From contig CANXME010002275.1 of the NCBI GenBank assembly GCA_948144175.1, positions 4,959,001 through 5,023,000 on the forward strand: DNA of 64,000 nt. Reading direction: 5' to 3'. This stretch comes from Closterium sp. NIES-65 (taxonomy: Eukaryota > Streptophyta > Zygnematophyceae > Desmidiales > Closteriaceae). Within the stretch, counting starts at the first letter, position 1. Every line of letters begins with the position of its first letter. The notes below the pieces were generated by a model that searched no databases, had not been told where the DNA came from, and saw only the letters and a program-made list of their open reading frames with translations. A program made the position numbers and the translations under genes. Shown here piece after piece: positions 61,765-64,000 of this stretch.

Positions 61765-64000
61765 CAGGGGGTTCTGGAGCTACTGGAGGTGCTGCTGGAG
61801 GTGGTGCTGGAGGTGTTGCTGGAGCGGGTGCTTCTTCTGTGGGGTACTTGTGCTGTCCCTGCTGTTTCTGGCGTCGCCACGCGGCCCCGACCGTACTTCG
61901 TTCCGCTCCTGCAGCAGGTTCTTGGTCTTACACCTTCTCCTGGTCCTCCTCCTCCTCCCTTAGAGGGTCCACAGCCTGTCCAGTCCCAGTCACAGCTACA
62001 GCCTGCCTCTCCTTTGCCTGCTCCTTCTCCCTACGCTGGTCGGACTAGAGGTCTTACTGAGCGTCGTGAGCCTGCGTCTCGTCCTGCGTCGCCTGTCCGT
62101 CCTGCACACACTAGTGGTCGCGGTTCGCGTCAGCGTCCTCCTCCTGTCCCTGGCACGCACCGGATGTCTCTACGTCCGTCCACTTCCTCTGCGTGCCCCT
62201 TTGCCTTCTCCTCCTTCTTCCTCTCTTCCAGCTCTTGCCGACCCGGAGTCGGACTCTCTTCGTGCTGCCAGTCCTACTGTCACGCGTCTCCTTGCTACTG
62301 CTGTCACTGACCCTTCTTTCGAGTCGTCTGCTGCGTCTGCCCTTGTCACTGAGCTCGTCGACTTTGCTGCGCGCTGTCGTCTAGACTACGCAGCTAGTCT
62401 TGTCGCTGAGTCTGAGTCTGCCATTCCTCCGTCCGTCGCGGGTGAGTGTGCCCTTAGCACAGACGTCCTTGAGGACAGGCAGGAGGAGTTCCAGTGTCTA
62501 GCCGCCGCTTCACCTCATCTCGCATCTGTACTGCTCGCCCCTGAGGGAGACCCGGATGCACTAGACATCCCAACTCCGCGCTCTTACGCGGAGGCAATAG
62601 AGGGTCCCTACTCCTCTCAGTGGCAGGTAGCTATGGATGCAGAGATGGCTTCCTAGAAGTCCACAGGCACCTACATTGACGCTGTTCCCCCTCTTGGGGC
62701 GAACATAGTCAGTGGCATGTGGATTTTCAGGGTGAAGCGGCCACCGGGTTCTCCGCCTGCCTTCAAGGCGCGTTACGTGGCTCGTGGCTTCAGTCAGCGG
62801 CAGGGAGTTGACTACTTTCAGACCTTCTCCCCCACCCCGAAGATGAGCACTCTTTGGGTACTGCTGCACGTTGCTGCTCACCGTGACTACGAGCTGCACT
62901 CCCTCGACTTCAGCACAGCTTTCTTGCAGGGCAGCCTGCACGAGGAGATCTGGCTGCGTCGCCCACCTGGCTTCACTGGGTCTTTCCCTCATGGTACCCA
63001 GTGGAGTCTCCGGCGTCCAGTCTACGGTCTTCGCCAAGCGCCACGTGAGTGGCACGACACACTGAGGACTACGCTGGCTGCACTTGGGTTTGCTCCTTCT
63101 ACTGCCGACCCGTCGCTGTTTCTGCGCACCGACACCTCTCTGCCGCCGTTCTACATCCTCGTGTACGTCGACGACTTGGTCTTTGCCACAGCTGACACTG
63201 CTGGACTCGCCTATGTGAAGTCCGAGCTGCAGAAGAGACACACGTGCACTGACCTGGGTGAACTGCGCAGTTACATTGGCTTGCAGATCACCTGGGACAG
63301 AGCACGCCGCACCATTACCCTGACTCAGTCACACATGGTGCAGCAGGTCCTTCAGCGCTTCGGCTTCACGTACTCCTCGCCTCAGGCCACTCCTCTGCCT
63401 ACTCGCCACTCACTCTCAGCTCTGCCTTCGGATGAGTCCGTAGAGTCGAGTGGTCCGTATGCAGAGCTTGTTGGCTGCCTCATGTACCTGATGACCTGCA
63501 CACAACCTGACCTTGCATACCCTCTTAGCATTCTCGCACGCTATGTTGCTCCTGGGAGACACCGACCAGAGCACATGGCTGCAGCGAAGAGGGTGTTGCG
63601 CTACTTGTGCAGTACATCGGGCATGGGGCTAGTGCTTGGAGGGCGCAGTCCAGTGGTCCTCACTGGGCACGCGGACGCTTTTTGGGCTGACGACCAGGCT
63701 ACGCAGCGGTCGTCACAGGGTTACACCTTCAGCCTTGGTTCCTGCTCTGTCTCGTGGCGAGCTACCCGCTCGTCTTCTGTTCTCGGCTCCAGTTGTGAGG
63801 CTGAGATCTACGCCGGGGCTATGGCTGCTCAGGAGCTTCGCTGGCTCACCTACCTGCTGACCGACCTTGGAGAGCCGCCTCGTTCTCCCCCAGTCCTGTA
63901 CGTAGACAACAAGGCCATGCTGGCCTTGTGTCGAGAGCAGCGACTGGATCATAGGACAAAGCACATTGCTCTCCGCTAATTTCTTGCTCGTGAGCTACAG

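Larger units (their letters stand above)
56550..64000 (+). mobile_element. Cop-11: copia element running off the window
   Basis: 5' LTR 56550-56685 (TGTCAGAACATT...CTTCTCA, 136 bp). PBS TGGTATCGAGCAGG from 56686. The stem arms are GTTCCC (56699-56704) and GGGAAC (56709-56714), and GGGCCC is at 56723-56728. Leader to 57636, gag-pol from 57637, LINE insertion 61235-61749. RT and RNase H run to the window edge, so the 3' LTR is not seen. Confidence 0.92.
57637..64000 (+). pseudogene. Cop-11 gag-pol, interrupted by stops and a LINE
   Basis: Starts MATPSVLAFDAEGRAIDFAV. Gag is open with poly-Gly (58410-58680), a CAG run giving about 13 Gln (58696-58734) and the finger (58813-58884). Protease TLDSGASRSFF, the integrase zinc region and the core (MDVWGP, LHSDRGGEF, GIAERRIG) follow. 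A TAG at 60346-60348 replaces Trp, then the same frame continues through the GGAEPGG linker to the LINE insertion at 61235. After the LINE the Pro-rich linker resumes, with a further shift near 62185. A TAG at 62654-62656 (Trp expected) and a TAA at 63977-63979 (Tyr expected) break RT and RNase H. YVDD is intact at 63164-63175. The 3' end lies outside the window. Confidence 0.9.

Noticed and set aside
1-64000. CRISPR arrays, tRNA or rRNA genes, bacterial operons or phage-type systems
   Set aside because: The repeated units found are minisatellites without spacer structure; tRNA-like matches are only primer-binding sites next to LTRs; no prokaryotic gene was recognised.

Overview
The window is almost wholly made of retrotransposons and looks like intergenic heterochromatin of a plant-like (streptophyte) eukaryote. 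Support for this: Ty1/copia and Ty3/gypsy elements primed by initiator-Met tRNA-like sites, a 5'-truncated LINE with a poly(A) tail, a Mutator-type non-autonomous DNA transposon with 9-bp target duplications, and one intron-containing fragment of a phi-type glutathione S-transferase gene. I cannot name the species. No tRNA, rRNA, CRISPR array or bacterial-type operon was seen. Element names used here: Cop-1 to Cop-11 (Ty1/copia), Gyp (Ty3/gypsy), MU (Mutator-like), LINE.

Left block (1-15208). The 3' end of Cop-1 (1-323) sits inside the RNase H region of Cop-2 (324-1169). Cop-2 interrupts a minus-strand Ty3/gypsy element, Gyp (1170-5528 and 11127-12170). Gyp is itself split by minus-strand Cop-3 (5529-11126), which has lost its 3' half; a 203-bp piece of Gyp gag occurs on both sides of it. 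Gyp's 5' LTR ends inside the zinc knuckle of Cop-4 (12171-14459), an old copia remnant with a 910-bp 3' LTR. Directly next to that LTR is MU (14469-15107).

Main block (15209-56549). One old plus-strand copia element, Cop-5, can be followed across more than 41 kb because other elements landed in it: Cop-6 (15882-25225, TSD GGAGA) in gag, Cop-7 (27945-35520) just after the integrase catalytic Glu, an unexplained GTCGAC-rich segment (about 36011-37148) between integrase and RT, and minus-strand Cop-8 (37831-55164, TSD GCCAA) inside RT. Cop-8 in turn holds truncated Cop-9 (38262-42752) and nearly intact Cop-10 (47586-55083, TSD GTACA, identical LTRs). Cop-6 starts with a partial LTR, then about 1.7 kb carrying the antisense GST fragment with introns, then a complete element. 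Cop-5's 3' LTR is cut by Cop-11.

Right block (56550-64000). Cop-11 (plus) runs past the window edge and carries a 515-bp LINE tail (61235-61749) with a 15-bp TSD.

The copia elements other than Cop-4 and Cop-5 form two related subfamilies: one with LTRs starting TGTCAAAC and Gag starting MASP (Cop-3, 6, 7, 9), the other mostly with TGTCAGA and MATPS (Cop-8, 10, 11; Cop-1 and Cop-2 by their ends). They share very short LTRs (about 121-136 bp), a PBS followed at once by a small stem-loop and an invariant GGGCCC palindrome, a long GC-rich repeat array as leader, a Gag with a long poly-glycine tract and an unusual C-x13-C-x3-H-x4-C finger, and a single-frame Gag-Pol in the order protease, integrase, RT, RNase H. 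Most copies are dead through in-frame stops and frameshifts. Cop-10 is the exception, with one stop in 1,969 codons.
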